Origin: Stenotrophomonas maltophilia
Lineage (GTDB): Bacteria; Pseudomonadota; Gammaproteobacteria; Xanthomonadales; Xanthomonadaceae
Direction of reading: 5' to 3'
Assembly: GCF_900186865.1 (NCBI RefSeq)
Contig: NZ_LT906480.1
Location: 3,366,001-3,430,000, forward strand
DNA length: 64,000 nucleotides
Positions 10,373 through 19,041 of this stretch are shown here, one piece after another. The stretch's first letter is position 1. Every line of letters starts with the position of its first letter. Position numbers and translations under genes: made by a program. The notes under the pieces are model-generated. The model was not told the origin of the DNA and ran no database searches. It saw only the letters and a program-made list of their open reading frames with translations.

Positions 10373-11569
10373 TCAACCACGATTGACCTGCGCATAGACA
10401 GTGGAGCTCATCCCGAACAGCTTGATGAAGCCTTCGGCCTCCTCCACGCCCCAGTCGGCCGACTGCGCGTAGGTGGCACCCTTGGTGTTGAGCAGGTGCG
10501 GCGACTTCACCGCCACTGCATCGACGCGGCCACCGCGGGTTTCCAGCACCACTTCACCGTTGACCTTGGCCTGCGAGGACTTCAGGAAAGCTTCGATGTC
10601 GGTCTTCAGCGGATCGTGGTAGAAGCCTTCGTACACCAGCTCCACCCACTTGCGCGCCACGTCTGGCTTGAAGCGGTTCTGCTGCTTGGTCAGCACCGCA
10701 TCTTCCAGCGCGCGGTGTGCGGCCAGCAGCGAAACCAGGCCCGGGGCCTCGAACACGATGCGGCCCTTCAGGCCGATCACGGTGTCGCCGGTGTACACGC
10801 CGCGACCGACACCGTACGGGGCGAACAGCTTGTTGAGCTGGGCCAGGATCTGGTCGCCCGGCAGCGCCTTGCCGTTCAGTTCAACGGCTTCGCCTTCAAC
10901 GAACTTCAGGGTGACGGTCAGCGCCTGCTCCGGCCACTCGCTGCGCGGTGCGCACCAGCCACGGGCGCCCTCGCCCGGGGCTTCCCAACGGTCGATCTCG
11001 CCGCCGGACATGGTCAGGCCCAGCAGGTTCTCGTTGATGGTGTAGGCCTGCTGCTTGGCGCGCACGCCGAAGCCGCGCTCTTCCAGGTACTTCTGCTCGT
11101 AGGCGCGGGTCTGGGTGTGTTCCTTCTGGATCTCGCGGATCGGCGCGATGATCTGGTAGTCACCCAGCGCCTTCACGGCCAGGTCGAAGCGGACCTGATC
11201 GTTGCCCATGCCGGTGCAGCCGTGGGCGATGATGTTGGTGCCCAGTTCGGCGGCACGCTTCAGCGCGGCATCGACGATCAGGTAGCGGTCCGAGACCAGC
11301 AGCGGGTACTGGCCCTGGTAGCCTTCGCCGGCCCACACGAACGGCTTGACGAAGCCTTCCCAGATGGCCGGGCCACCGTTGACGGTGACGTGGCTGGCCA
11401 CGCCTAGTTCGGCGGCGCGCTTTTCGATGAAATCGCGCTCTTCATCATCCACGCCGCCGGTGTCGGCGAACACGGTGTGCACGTTGTAGCCGCGCTCCTG
11501 CAGGTACGGCACGCAGAAGCTGGTATCCAGGCCGCCGGAGAAGGCGAGAACGACGTCTTTGTTGCTCAT
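10373..11569 (-). CDS. argG: Argininosuccinate synthase
   Basis: A 398-residue enzyme that condenses citrulline and aspartate using ATP. The PP-loop motif [10 protein letters not shown] is at the N-terminus (about residues 9-18), and the aspartate/citrulline region …[13 protein letters not shown]… is present. ATG at 11569 is selected because the PP-loop must be close to the N-terminus. Upstream in-frame codons run through the SMAG repeat and are not coding. It is flanked on both sides by SMAG pairs. Confidence 0.97.
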   Translation of the reverse strand: MSNKDVVLAFSGGLDTSFCVPYLQERGYNVHTVFADTGGVDDEERDFIEKRAAELGVASHVTVNGGPAIWEGFVKPFVWAGEGYQGQYPLLVSDRYLIVDAALKRAAELGTNIIAHGCTGMGNDQVRFDLAVKALGDYQIIAPIREIQKEHTQTRAYEQKYLEERGFGVRAKQQAYTINENLLGLTMSGGEIDRWEAPGEGARGWCAPRSEWPEQALTVTLKFVEGEAVELNGKALPGDQILAQLNKLFAPYGVGRGVYTGDTVIGLKGRIVFEAPGLVSLLAAHRALEDAVLTKQQNRFKPDVARKWVELVYEGFYHDPLKTDIEAFLKSSQAKVNGEVVLETRGGRVDAVAVKSPHLLNTKGATYAQSADWGVEEAEGFIKLFGMSSTVYAQVNRG

Positions 11570-11601
11570 GGGAGTCAGGTCCACTTGGGGGATGGGAATT
11601 C

Positions 11602-11677
11602 GGTAGAGCCGACCGTTGGTCGGCTGGAATGATGGATGCGCCGCTGCGGGAGCAGCCGACCAACGGTCGGCTCTACC
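11602..11677. repeat. SMAG repeat pair between argF' and argG
   Basis: Two inverted units (agccgaccgttggtcggct-type hairpins) are bounded by GGTAGAGCC at 11602 and GGCTCTACC at 11677. The arm sequence differs from the pair at 10251 (gaccgttggtc versus gccgctggc), but the GTAG ends are the same. This means different SMAG subfamilies occur in one operon. Confidence 0.75.
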
Positions 11678-11688
11678 CCTTGTTCGAT

Positions 11689-12699
11689 CTAGCGCCCGGC
11701 AACCGCCGCCATGATCGCCTTCTGCACGTGCAGGCGGTTCTCGGCTTCGTTGATGGCGATGCACTGCGGCGAATCCATCACCGCGTCGGTGGCCTTCACG
11801 TTCCGGCGCAGCGGCAGGCAGTGGCTGAACACACCGTTGTTGGTCAGTGCCATCTTCCGCTCGTCCACGATGAAGTGCTTGAACTGGTCGCGGATCGGCT
11901 TCTCCGGCTCCCAGTTGCCGAAGAACGGCAGCGCGCCCCAGCTCTTGGCGTAGACCACGTCGGCGCCGGCGTAGGCGCTGTCGATGTCATGGCTGATCTT
12001 CAGCGAACCGCCGCTCTCGGCCACGTTCTGCTCGGCCCAGCCCATGTAGCGATCGTCGAGGATGTAGTCGGCGGTCGGGCACAGCAGGGTCACGTCCATG
12101 CCCATGCGGGTGGCGATGGTCAGTGCCGAGTTGGCCACGGCGGTGTTCAGCGGCTTGGGGTGGTAGGTCCAGGTCAGCACGTACTTCTTGCCACGCAGGT
12201 CCTGGGTGCCGAAGTGCTCCTGCAGGGCCATGACGTGGGCCAGCTCCTGGCACGGGTGGGTGATGGTCTCCATGTTGATGACCGGCACCAGCGAATACCT
12301 GGCGAAGCTATTGAGGACGATGTCCTGGCGGTCGTAGGCCCAGTCGATGAACTTGGGGAACGCACGCACGGCGATGATGTCGCAGTAACGCCCCAGCACC
12401 TTGGCCACTTCCGCAATGTGTTCTTCGGTATCGCCGTCCATCACCGTGCCGAGGTTGAACTCGATCGGCCACGCATCCTTGCCCGGCTGCAGCACCACCG
12501 CGTGGGCGCCGAGCTGGAACGCGCCCAGTTCGAAGCTGGTGCGGGTGCGCATGGAGGGGTTGAAGAACACCAGCGCGATCGACTTGCCCTTGAGCTGGTC
12601 GCCGAGCTTGTTGCGCTTGAACAGCGCGGCCTGGGTCAGCAGCGCGTCAAGATCGCTGCGGCTCCAGTCCTGGGTGTTCAGGAAGTGCTTGGGGGACAT
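11689..12699 (-). CDS. argF': N-acetylornithine carbamoyltransferase (AOTCase)
   Basis: A 336-residue transcarbamylase that converts N-acetylornithine to N-acetylcitrulline. It contains [16 protein letters not shown] (carbamoyl-phosphate loop) and [13 protein letters not shown]. It reads closely like the Xanthomonas AOTCase ([13 protein letters not shown] N-terminus, [15 protein letters not shown]), which is distinct from ornithine carbamoyltransferase. ATG at 12699 is preferred over the adjacent ATG at 12702 because AAGGAA is better spaced. The stop is TAG. It is the first enzyme gene of the cluster and follows a terminator with a possible leader peptide. Confidence 0.95.
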   Translation of the reverse strand: MSPKHFLNTQDWSRSDLDALLTQAALFKRNKLGDQLKGKSIALVFFNPSMRTRTSFELGAFQLGAHAVVLQPGKDAWPIEFNLGTVMDGDTEEHIAEVAKVLGRYCDIIAVRAFPKFIDWAYDRQDIVLNSFARYSLVPVINMETITHPCQELAHVMALQEHFGTQDLRGKKYVLTWTYHPKPLNTAVANSALTIATRMGMDVTLLCPTADYILDDRYMGWAEQNVAESGGSLKISHDIDSAYAGADVVYAKSWGALPFFGNWEPEKPIRDQFKHFIVDERKMALTNNGVFSHCLPLRRNVKATDAVMDSPQCIAINEAENRLHVQKAIMAAVAGR

Positions 12700-12821
12700 C
12701 ATCTTTCCTTGCGTGGCGGCGCCGGGTTCGACGCGGTGGAAGGGAAAAGCAGGAAGCAAAGGTGGATCGAAAAGGTTGCAGTTGCAGCTTTCAGCACATG
12801 CATTTTTGAAGCGCGGAAACG

Positions 12822-12852
12822 AAAAAACCCAGCCGGCGGGCTGGGTTTTTTT
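12822..12852 (-). terminator. Intrinsic terminator, possible attenuator upstream of argF'
   Basis: A GC-rich hairpin (acccagcc / ggctgggt with a GGCG loop) is flanked by runs of A and T, so it can end transcripts in both directions. It lies between a small Arg-containing ORF (12877-12978) and argF' (12699). On the minus strand it could either terminate the gene ending at 13034 or attenuate the arg operon. Confidence 0.85.
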
Positions 12853-12876
12853 CGGACGAACAGCAGAAAGCTCCGG

Positions 12877-12978
12877 TTACCCAGCGAGGATGTGGGGTTC
12901 CGGTCGACGCGCACGCGAGGTCATGCCCGACGCCTGCCGGGCTGCGCTGCTGTCGTGCTGGAAGTCGGTGAGCTTCAT
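12877..12978 (-). CDS. Possible 33-residue leader peptide of the arg operon
   Basis: A short ORF, ATG at 12978 and TAA at 12877, encodes MKLTDFQHDSSAARQASGM followed by TSRARRPEPHILAG. Four of its 33 residues are Arg, three of them in an R-A-R-R cluster eight codons before the stop. About 25 bases later comes an intrinsic terminator, then argF'. The arrangement is that of ribosome-mediated attenuation, but no convincing Shine-Dalgarno is seen and no antiterminator fold has been computed. It may equally be a chance ORF in a 334-base gap. Confidence 0.35.
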   Translation of the reverse strand: MKLTDFQHDSSAARQASGMTSRARRPEPHILAG

Positions 12979-13033
12979 GGCCGCCAATCTTTGCATGCGG
13001 CCGGGGCCGACGCAAGGGGCCGGGGTCGCAGAA

Positions 13034-13618
13034 TCAGGGATTACCGGCGGCGCCCTGCTCGGGGCCGACCCAGGGGGTGATCGAAACCCGGATCTTCAGC
13101 CGGTTGCCGGGGTCTTCCGGCAGGCGCGACCGGTACTTGGTGCCCTTGTAGACGTAATCCACGTCATAGGCGATCGGCCGGCGGAATTCACGCCCGACCG
13201 GCACGATGCGGCAGTCGCGGGTCAGCATCGGGCCGTTGTTGGCCGGTGCCGGGGCAGGCGTCTCGGCGGCGGTCTCCTCGGAGACCTCTTCATCGCTGCG
13301 CTTGAACATCGAGCGCACCGAGTCCCAGAAGCGGCTGATCCGGCCCTTGTCCTCGACCGGCTCTTCACCGGTGACGTTGACCGGGGCCAGGGTGCGGGTC
13401 GAGATCGGCTCGCAATGCTCCTCGGTGCGGGTCGCGCGCAGGGTCTGGAACACCGGCTCGACGTTCAGCACCTGCGCATAGTCGAACTTCACGTTCTCGA
13501 CGATCACCACCCGGTTGCGCGGCTCGGCCTCCTGCGCCTGGGCCACGGCGGCCGTCGCCGACAGGCAGGCCAGGGTCAGCAACGCGGTGGATTTCAATGG
13601 CGACGGGAGCAAGGACAC
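13034..13618 (-). CDS. Putative exported protein, SlyB/UmoD-like C-terminal region
   Basis: About 194 residues if GTG at 13618 is the start; TTG at 13597 is an alternative. No ATG is available without running over cysS on the other strand, and no good Shine-Dalgarno is visible. A signal-peptide-like segment (STALLTLACLSATAAVAQAQ) is followed by a mature domain with CxP…RDCRIV and …YDVDYVYKGTKYRS…DPGNRLKIRVSI. The last pattern is typical of small gamma-proteobacterial envelope proteins of the SlyB/UmoD type, although no glycine-zipper is seen. Function is unknown. Confidence 0.7.
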   Translation of the reverse strand: MSLLPSPLKSTALLTLACLSATAAVAQAQEAEPRNRVVIVENVKFDYAQVLNVEPVFQTLRATRTEEHCEPISTRTLAPVNVTGEEPVEDKGRISRFWDSVRSMFKRSDEEVSEETAAETPAPAPANNGPMLTRDCRIVPVGREFRRPIAYDVDYVYKGTKYRSRLPEDPGNRLKIRVSITPWVGPEQGAAGNP

Positions 13619-13694
13619 GGCAATAGTGTAGGCAGTGACGAGCGCAAGGGGCTGAACATTACCCGTCCACGCCGCTCCTGCCCACCCCACCTTG

Positions 13695-13719
13695 GGTAGA
13701 GCCGGCGTCCACCGGTGGC
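13695..13719. repeat. Single SMAG-like unit
   Basis: A single hairpin unit, GGTAGAGCCGGCGTCCACCG followed by gtggc, lies in the divergent gap upstream of cysS. Only one unit with the GTAG end is present, unlike the paired copies elsewhere. Confidence 0.5.
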
Positions 13720-13784
13720 AATCGGCGCCCCAAAGCGGGCCGACACGTTCTAAAATCACAGGCTTGTACCCCAGCCACAGCCCC

Positions 13785-15161
13785 ATGACCCTGCGCCTGC
13801 ACAACAACCTGACTCGCCAGCTCGAACCGTTCACCCCGCTCGATCCGGCCTGTCCGACCCTGTATGTGTGCGGCCCCACGGTCTACAACTACGTGCACAT
13901 CGGCAACGCCCGTGGCCCGGTGGTGTTCGGGGTGCTGGCCGATCTGCTGCGGCGGCGTTTCGGTGGCCTGCGCTACGCGCGCAACATCACCGACGTGGAC
14001 GACAAGATCAACACCGCTGCACGCGAGCAGGGGGTGCCGATCAGCACCATCACCGACAGGTTCGCCGCCGCCTACCGTGAAGACATGGCCGCGCTGGGCG
14101 TGGTGCCGCCGGACATCGAGCCGGAAGTGACTGCGCACATGCCGCAGATCATCACCATGATCGAGCAGCTGATCGCCAATGGTCATGCCTATGCCGCCGA
14201 AGGCCACGTGCTGTTCGCGGTGGCCAGCTTCGACGGCTACGGCAAGCTCTCGCGACGCGATCCGGAAGAGATGCTGGCCGGCGCCCGCGTCGATGTCGCA
14301 CCCTACAAGCGTGATCCGGGCGATTTCGTGCTGTGGAAGCCGTCCAGCGACGACCTGCCCGGCTGGGAATCGCCCTGGGGCCGCGGCCGCCCGGGCTGGC
14401 ACATCGAATGCTCGGCGATGGCGGCCGCCCATCTGGGCGAGACCATCGACATCCATGCCGGCGGTGTCGACCTGCAGTTCCCGCACCACGAGAACGAGAT
14501 CGCGCAGAGCGAATGCGCGCATGGCGGCAGGATCTTTGCCCGCTACTGGCTGCACAACGGCATGCTCAACTTCGGCGGCGCCAAGATGAGCAAGTCGCTG
14601 GGCAACATCGAGCGCGTACACGACCTGGTGCGCCAGCATCCGCCGGAAGCGCTGCGCCTGGCCCTGCTGTCGGCCCATTACCGGCAGCCGCTGGACTGGT
14701 CCGATGGCCTGATCGAGCAGTCGGTGCGCACCCTGGACCGCCTGTACGGCACGCTGCGCGAGCTGGCGTCGATCGAAGCCAGCGCGGTGATCCCGGCCAG
14801 CGTCGAGGCGACCCTGGATGACGACCTGAACACCCCGCAGGCACTGGCCGAAGTGGCCCGCATCGCCGCCGATGCACGCCGCGCCACCGACCCGGCCGAA
14901 CAGGCACGGCTGAAGGGCGAGCTGCTCGGCGCCGGCCTGGCGCTGGGCCTGCTGCAGGCCGATCCGGCGCAGTGGTTCGGTACCGCTGCGGGCGACGGCG
15001 GCGACGATGCCCGCATCCAGGGCCTGATCGACGAGCGTGCTGCGGCCAAGAAGGCGCGTGATTTCGCCCGTTCCGATGCCATCCGCGACCAGCTGGCCGC
15101 CGAAGGCATCGTGCTGGAAGACACCCCGCAGGGCGTGCGCTGGTCGCGCAAGCGCGGCTGA
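13785..15161 (+). CDS. cysS: Cysteinyl-tRNA synthetase
   Basis: A 458-residue class I aminoacyl-tRNA synthetase that charges tRNA-Cys. The HIGH-type motif is VHIGNARGP and the KMSKS motif is AKMSKSLGN. Zinc ligand segments include [17 protein letters not shown] and [13 protein letters not shown] at 13785 gives the normal N-terminus ([11 protein letters not shown]). The gene is single and complete. Confidence 0.98.
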   Translation: MTLRLHNNLTRQLEPFTPLDPACPTLYVCGPTVYNYVHIGNARGPVVFGVLADLLRRRFGGLRYARNITDVDDKINTAAREQGVPISTITDRFAAAYREDMAALGVVPPDIEPEVTAHMPQIITMIEQLIANGHAYAAEGHVLFAVASFDGYGKLSRRDPEEMLAGARVDVAPYKRDPGDFVLWKPSSDDLPGWESPWGRGRPGWHIECSAMAAAHLGETIDIHAGGVDLQFPHHENEIAQSECAHGGRIFARYWLHNGMLNFGGAKMSKSLGNIERVHDLVRQHPPEALRLALLSAHYRQPLDWSDGLIEQSVRTLDRLYGTLRELASIEASAVIPASVEATLDDDLNTPQALAEVARIAADARRATDPAEQARLKGELLGAGLALGLLQADPAQWFGTAAGDGGDDARIQGLIDERAAAKKARDFARSDAIRDQLAAEGIVLEDTPQGVRWSRKRG

Positions 15162-15215
15162 CCTGCCCTGCCCCGTGGCCGGCCCGCCGGCCACGCCCCC
15201 ACTGTAGAGACTGTT

Positions 15216-15668
15216 GTGACCGACTCCCCGTTCCCGCTTGAACCTACCGCCGCCGAGGCCCAGACCGCCATCGCCGAGGAATTCGGCTTCTTCGGCGACT
15301 GGTCCGAGCGCTACCAGTACCTGATCGACCTCGGCCGCAAGCTGCCCGCCTTCCCGGACGAATGGAAGACCGAAGAGCACCGCCTGCTCGGCTGCCAGTC
15401 GATGGTCTGGATCGTGCCGGAAGGCAACGCGCAGTCGCTGCGCTTCCATGCCATCAGTGATTCGGCCATCGTTTCCGGCCTGATCTTCCTGGCCCTGCGC
15501 GTGTACTCCGGGCGCTCGGCACAGGAAATCCTGGACACCGAGCCCAGCTACATCCAGGACATCGGCCTGGCCCGTCACCTCTCCCCCACCCGCAGCAACG
15601 GCGTGGCGGCGATGCTGGCCTTCATCCGCGAGACCGCGCAGGCCCAGCTGCAGCGCGACCCGTCGTGA
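15216..15668 (+). CDS. sufE: SufE family Fe-S cluster assembly sulfur acceptor
   Basis: A 150-residue protein with a GTG start. SufE/CsdE proteins accept persulfide sulfur from a cysteine desulfurase on a conserved Cys, seen here in RLLGCQSMVW. No sufBCDS genes are nearby, so its desulfurase partner is elsewhere. Its stop overlaps the start of the following MFS gene (GTGA), implying a shared transcript. Confidence 0.9.
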   Translation: MTDSPFPLEPTAAEAQTAIAEEFGFFGDWSERYQYLIDLGRKLPAFPDEWKTEEHRLLGCQSMVWIVPEGNAQSLRFHAISDSAIVSGLIFLALRVYSGRSAQEILDTEPSYIQDIGLARHLSPTRSNGVAAMLAFIRETAQAQLQRDPS

Positions 15669-16912
15669 GCGAGCCTGCCACAGCCGAAGACACCGCGCTG
15701 GGCCTGCTGTCCCGGCCCGGTTTCGCCAAGCTGCTGGCCTACCGCATCTTCGCGATGCTGTCCTAGCAGGTGGTGGCGGTCACCGTCGGCTGGCACATCT
15801 ACGAAGTCACCCGCAATCCGTTCTCGCTGGGCCTGGTCGGCCTGGCCGAGGTGCTGCCGTTCTTCTGCGTGGCGCCGTTCGCCGGCTATCTGGTCGACCA
15901 CCTGCCGCGCCGTCGGCTGGGCATGGTCGCCTGTTCCGGGCTGATCGCCACGGCGCTGGTGCTGACCGGCGTTGCGACGGGTTGGCTGCCGTTCGAGGGC
16001 GTGTGGCCCATCTACGCGGCCATCGCCCTGACCGGCATGGTCCGTGCGTTTCTTTCGCCCATCTACAACGCACTGTTCGCCCGCGTGCTGGCCCGCGATC
16101 AGTTCGCGCGCGGCGCCGGCCTCGGCGCGGTGGTGTTCCAGGCCGGCATGGTGGCCGGCCCGGCGCTGGGCGGCGTGCTGGTTGGCTTCGGCGGCAAGGG
16201 CCTGTCCTACGCGGTGGCTACGGCCTTTGCACTGGTGGCGATGGCCTGCCTGGCCACGCTGAAAGTGGAGGAGCCGGTGCACACCGGTCCGGCCGCGCCG
16301 ATCTTCAAGAGCATCGCCGAAGGCGCGCGATTCGTGGTCGGCAACCGGATCATGGTCGGCGCGATGGCGCTGGACATGTTCTCGGTGCTGCTGGGCGGCG
16401 TGGTGGCGATGCTGCCGGCCTTCCTGCACGAAATCCTGCACCACGGTCCGGAAGGCCTGGGCATCCTGCGCGCGATGCCGGCGCTCGGTTCGGTGTGCGT
16501 GGGCCTGTGGCTGGCCCGCCACCCGCTGCACCGCAATGCCGGCCGCGTGTTGCTGTTCGCGGTGGCGGGGTTCGGCCTGTGCGTGATCGGCTTCGGCCTG
16601 TCGCAGCACTTCTGGCTGTCGGCGCTGATCCTGCTATTCTATGGGGCCTTCGATGGCGTCTCGGTGGTGATCCGCTCGACCATCCTGCAGTTGGCCACGC
16701 CGGAAGAAATGCGCGGACGGGTGTCGTCGATCAACGGCATCTTCATCAGTTCGTCCAACGAGCTGGGCGCGTTCTATGCCGGCACGATGGCCCGTCTGCT
16801 GGGGCTGGTGCCTGCAGTGGTGCTGGGTGGGTTTGCGGTGCTGAGCGTGGCCGGGATCACCGCGTGGAAGAACCCGACGCTGCGGAAACTGAATTTGCGT
16901 GATCTGCAGTGA
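15665..16912 (+). pseudogene. MFS exporter (EntS-like) interrupted by an in-frame TAG
   Basis: A GTG overlapping the sufE stop opens a frame (MSEPATAEDTALGLLSRPGF…) that meets TAG at 15764-15766, codon 34. It then continues in the same frame for 382 more codons with typical MFS sequence (VVAVTVGWHIYEVTRNPFSL). The stop falls in TM1, where the flanking S-[stop]-Q suggests an ancestral Tyr codon (TAC or TAT). No frameshift or other damage is visible. A GTG at 15770 could restart translation, but the product would lack most of TM1. Possible explanations are a recent nonsense mutation, a sequencing error or read-through. The intact family exports siderophores and drugs. Confidence 0.85.
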
Positions 16913-16984
16913 CCCTGCGGAGAGCGCGTTCGGCGGCGCCGGGCGTTTGACTGGCCACGTCACTTTCCCTCGATGAATGGGTTT

Positions 16985-17171
16985 GTCACTTTCTTTGCGC
17001 GCGCAAAGAAAGTAACCAAAGAAACGCGCCGCCATCCGCGAGCCGGTGCTGCGCACCAGTGCCCTGCGCTCCTCGGTGAATCAGGGGACGGCGCCGAACT
17101 CGCTGCGCTCAAACAGCGGCGCCTCTTCGCCCCCGATTCCCCTGCGGTGCTCGGCTCGCTACAAGGCGGAC
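16985..17171 (+). repeat. Intergenic 'CTTTCTTTGCGCGC' repeat, copy 1
   Basis: A 187-base element begins with the palindrome ctttctttgcgcgcgcaaag, followed by AAGTAACCAAAGAAACGC. Its middle contains a tcaggggacggcgccgaact segment, and it ends at GCTCGGCTCGCTACAAGGCG. Two more copies lie at 31720-31903 and, inverted, 31982-32173. This one sits between the converging MFS and dksA-like genes. Short frames in it (VSLVTFFARAKKV…) recur in all copies but have no coding support. Apart from the repeat and a terminator, the gap 16913-17283 shows nothing. Confidence 0.75.
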
Positions 17172-17230
17172 CCAAGTCAACGGCCACAACTGCCCGTGCC
17201 AGCCACGGTCGCTTACCAACGATCCCCCAA

Positions 17231-17258
17231 CAAAAAACCCAGCCGAAGCCGGGTTTTC
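17231..17258 (-). terminator. Terminator of the dksA-like gene
   Basis: The stem aaacccagc / gccgggttt with a short loop is followed on the minus strand by TTTTTT. It lies 26 bases after the stop of the DksA-family gene. Confidence 0.85.
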
Positions 17259-17283
17259 TGCATGACCATACAACGAGCGGGAA

Positions 17284-18513
17284 TCAGTCGCCCTGCTGCT
17301 TCTGCAGGTGCTCCCAACGCTCCTGGGCGTCGATGGTGCGTTCGGCGGTGAGGCGCGCTTCCAGGCGCTCCAGGCCGATTTCCTCGCCGGTGTCGACGCA
17401 GTAACCGTAGTCGCCCGCTTCCAGGCGCTTCAGGGTGCTGTCGATCTTGCCGATCAGCTTGCGATAGCGGTCGCGGGTACGCAGTTCCAGCGAGTTCTCG
17501 GTCTCGCGGGTCGCACGCTCGGCTTCGTCGCCGATATCACGCACTTCCTCGCGCAGGTTCTCGATGGTCTGCTTGGACTCTTCCACCAGGTCCGCGCGCC
17601 AGTTCTGCAGGCGCTGGCGGAAGTACTCCTGCTGCAGCGGGCTCATGTATTCCTCTTCCGAGGACGGCTTGTAGCCAGCCGGCAGGATCGGGCGGCCGGT
17701 GGCCTCGTCGGTCTTGTACTCGACCACCTTGTACTTGCTGCGCGGGGCCGGTGCCGCCGAGCGGGCGGCGACGGCCACGGCAACCTTGCCGACAGGGCGC
17801 GACACGGTCTTCGGGGCGGAATCGGATTTCACGGCGGTTTTGGCAGGCGATTTCGAAACGGGCACGGGATTCTTGGATTGCGGGGCCTTCGAGGCGGCAG
17901 GAGCGGCGGCCGGGGCCGGCTTGGAGGCCGGTTGGGCTGCTGCCACTGCCACGGTCTTGGCCGGGACAGGCTTGGCCGGAGCCGGCTTGGCAGCAGGCTT
18001 CGGTGCGGACTTCACTACTGGGGCCGGGGTCGGCTTTACGGCCGGCGCGGCAACATTCTTGGCAACCTTCTTTACAGCGGCAGGCGTGGCGACCGGCTTG
18101 GCCGCAGCGACCTTCTTTGCTGCGGGCTTGGCGACCGGCTTGGCTGCAGCCTTCTTCACCACCGCCTTCGGCGCCGGCTTGGTTGCTGCCTTCTTCGCCA
18201 CTGGCTTGGCGGCAGCCTTCTTCACCGGCGCGGCCTTGCTGGCGGCCTTCTTCACCACCGGCGCCTTCTTGCTGGCAGCGGCAGGCTTGGCCTTGGCGGG
18301 CGCAGCAGCCTTCTTGGCCACCGGCTTGGTTGCCTTGACCGGCGTTTTCTTTGCGGTGGCCTTCCTGGCCGCCGGTTGCGAGGACGCTGCCTTGGTCGCC
18401 GGCTTGCTGGCCGGTTTCCTGGCAACGGGCTTTGCCGCCAACTTCTTCACAACAGGCTTGGCGGTTTTCTTGGCGGCCGTTGCGGCCTTCTTTGCAGTTT
18501 TTTTAGCAGCCAC
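17284..18513 (-). CDS. DksA/TraR-family RNA polymerase regulator with histone-H1-like Lys/Ala/Pro tail
   Basis: A 409-residue protein with a GTG start and AAGGAAGAG upstream. Residues 1 to about 255 are a low-complexity Lys/Ala/Pro region (KKxAAKPVAKK-type repeats) like histone H1 and AlgP. Residues from about 285 to the end form a DksA coiled-coil and C-terminal domain (SPLQQEYFRQRLQNWRADL…YGYCVDTGEEIGLERLEARL). DksA binds the RNA polymerase secondary channel and acts with ppGpp. Only one of the four zinc-finger cysteines remains (Cys372); the others are Thr, Thr and Ala. It is therefore a zinc-independent type, comparable with P. aeruginosa DksA2. The tail probably binds DNA or RNA non-specifically, which is an inference. 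Confidence 0.9.
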   Translation of the reverse strand: MAAKKTAKKAATAAKKTAKPVVKKLAAKPVARKPASKPATKAASSQPAARKATAKKTPVKATKPVAKKAAAPAKAKPAAASKKAPVVKKAASKAAPVKKAAAKPVAKKAATKPAPKAVVKKAAAKPVAKPAAKKVAAAKPVATPAAVKKVAKNVAAPAVKPTPAPVVKSAPKPAAKPAPAKPVPAKTVAVAAAQPASKPAPAAAPAASKAPQSKNPVPVSKSPAKTAVKSDSAPKTVSRPVGKVAVAVAARSAAPAPRSKYKVVEYKTDEATGRPILPAGYKPSSEEEYMSPLQQEYFRQRLQNWRADLVEESKQTIENLREEVRDIGDEAERATRETENSLELRTRDRYRKLIGKIDSTLKRLEAGDYGYCVDTGEEIGLERLEARLTAERTIDAQERWEHLQKQQGD

Positions 18514-18557
18514 GAAACGCTCTTCCTTGGATTCCCCGGGGCCCGGGAAAGCGGGCC

Positions 18558-18586
18558 TTTATAGCCTACCCGACCCGCAGCAGCAA
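18558..18586 (-). promoter_or_regulatory. Sigma-70 promoter of the dksA-like gene
   Basis: On the minus strand TTGCTG (18586-18581) is followed after 17 bases by TATAAA (18563-18558), about 45 bases before the GTG start at 18513. Spacing is ideal and both hexamers are close to consensus. Confidence 0.7.
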
Positions 18587-18785
18587 CCTCGGCACCCTGC
18601 TCCATTCAGTCCTGGAGTCAAGGCGCCCTTGGAGGCAGTCCGACGAACACGGACCGCCTTGCGCGGTACGGAACCTGGCCAGCACCCGCAGGTGCTGGTA
18701 CCGGTCGCAGGCCATCGGCGACATGCGACCAACGGCCCATCCTGCACAAATGCGGCCTTCATGCCAACTGGCATAAGATGACTGG

Positions 18786-19040
18786 GTGATCTCGCGCCTG
18801 CTCATTGCCCTGCTGCGCTTCTACAAGCGCTTCATCAGCCCCTTGCTGGGGCCACGCTGCCGTTTCGTGCCGAGCTGTTCTGAATACGCGATGGAAGCCA
18901 TCTCGCGGCACGGCCCGCTGCGCGGCAGCTGGCTGGCTGCACGCCGGCTCGGTCGCTGCCACCCGTTCCATCCCGGCGGCTTCGACCCCGTGCCCGAGTC
19001 TCCCAACGCCCCCTCTTGCCGTTGCACAGGAAAACACTGA
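18786..19040 (+). CDS. yidD: YidD, membrane protein insertion efficiency factor
   Basis: An 84-residue protein with a GTG start. It has the YidD signature of an amphipathic helix ([19 protein letters not shown]) and three conserved cysteines in [13 protein letters not shown] and [10 protein letters not shown]. YidD aids YidC-dependent membrane insertion. It is usually between rnpA and yidC; here it stands directly before a dihydroorotase-like gene, with a one-base gap. The 270 bases upstream hold only the divergent dksA-like promoter and a small palindrome (atgccaactggcat, 18761-18774). Confidence 0.93.
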   Translation: MISRLLIALLRFYKRFISPLLGPRCRFVPSCSEYAMEAISRHGPLRGSWLAARRLGRCHPFHPGGFDPVPESPNAPSCRCTGKH

Positions 19041-19041
19041 C

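Noticed and set aside
13659-15578. A 639-codon open frame on the strand opposite cysS and sufE
   Set aside because: It mirrors two certain genes and has the His/Gln/Arg/Gly-rich composition that the antisense of GC-rich genes gives; no motif or ribosome-binding site.
16985-17200. Small ORFs across the CTTTCTTTG repeats as genes
   Set aside because: They recur only because the repeat recurs, lack ribosome-binding sites and run in several frames on both strands.
17700-18510. Tandem DNA repeat array in the dksA-like gene
   Set aside because: The repetition is at protein level (Lys/Ala/Pro tail) with varied codons, not a DNA satellite.
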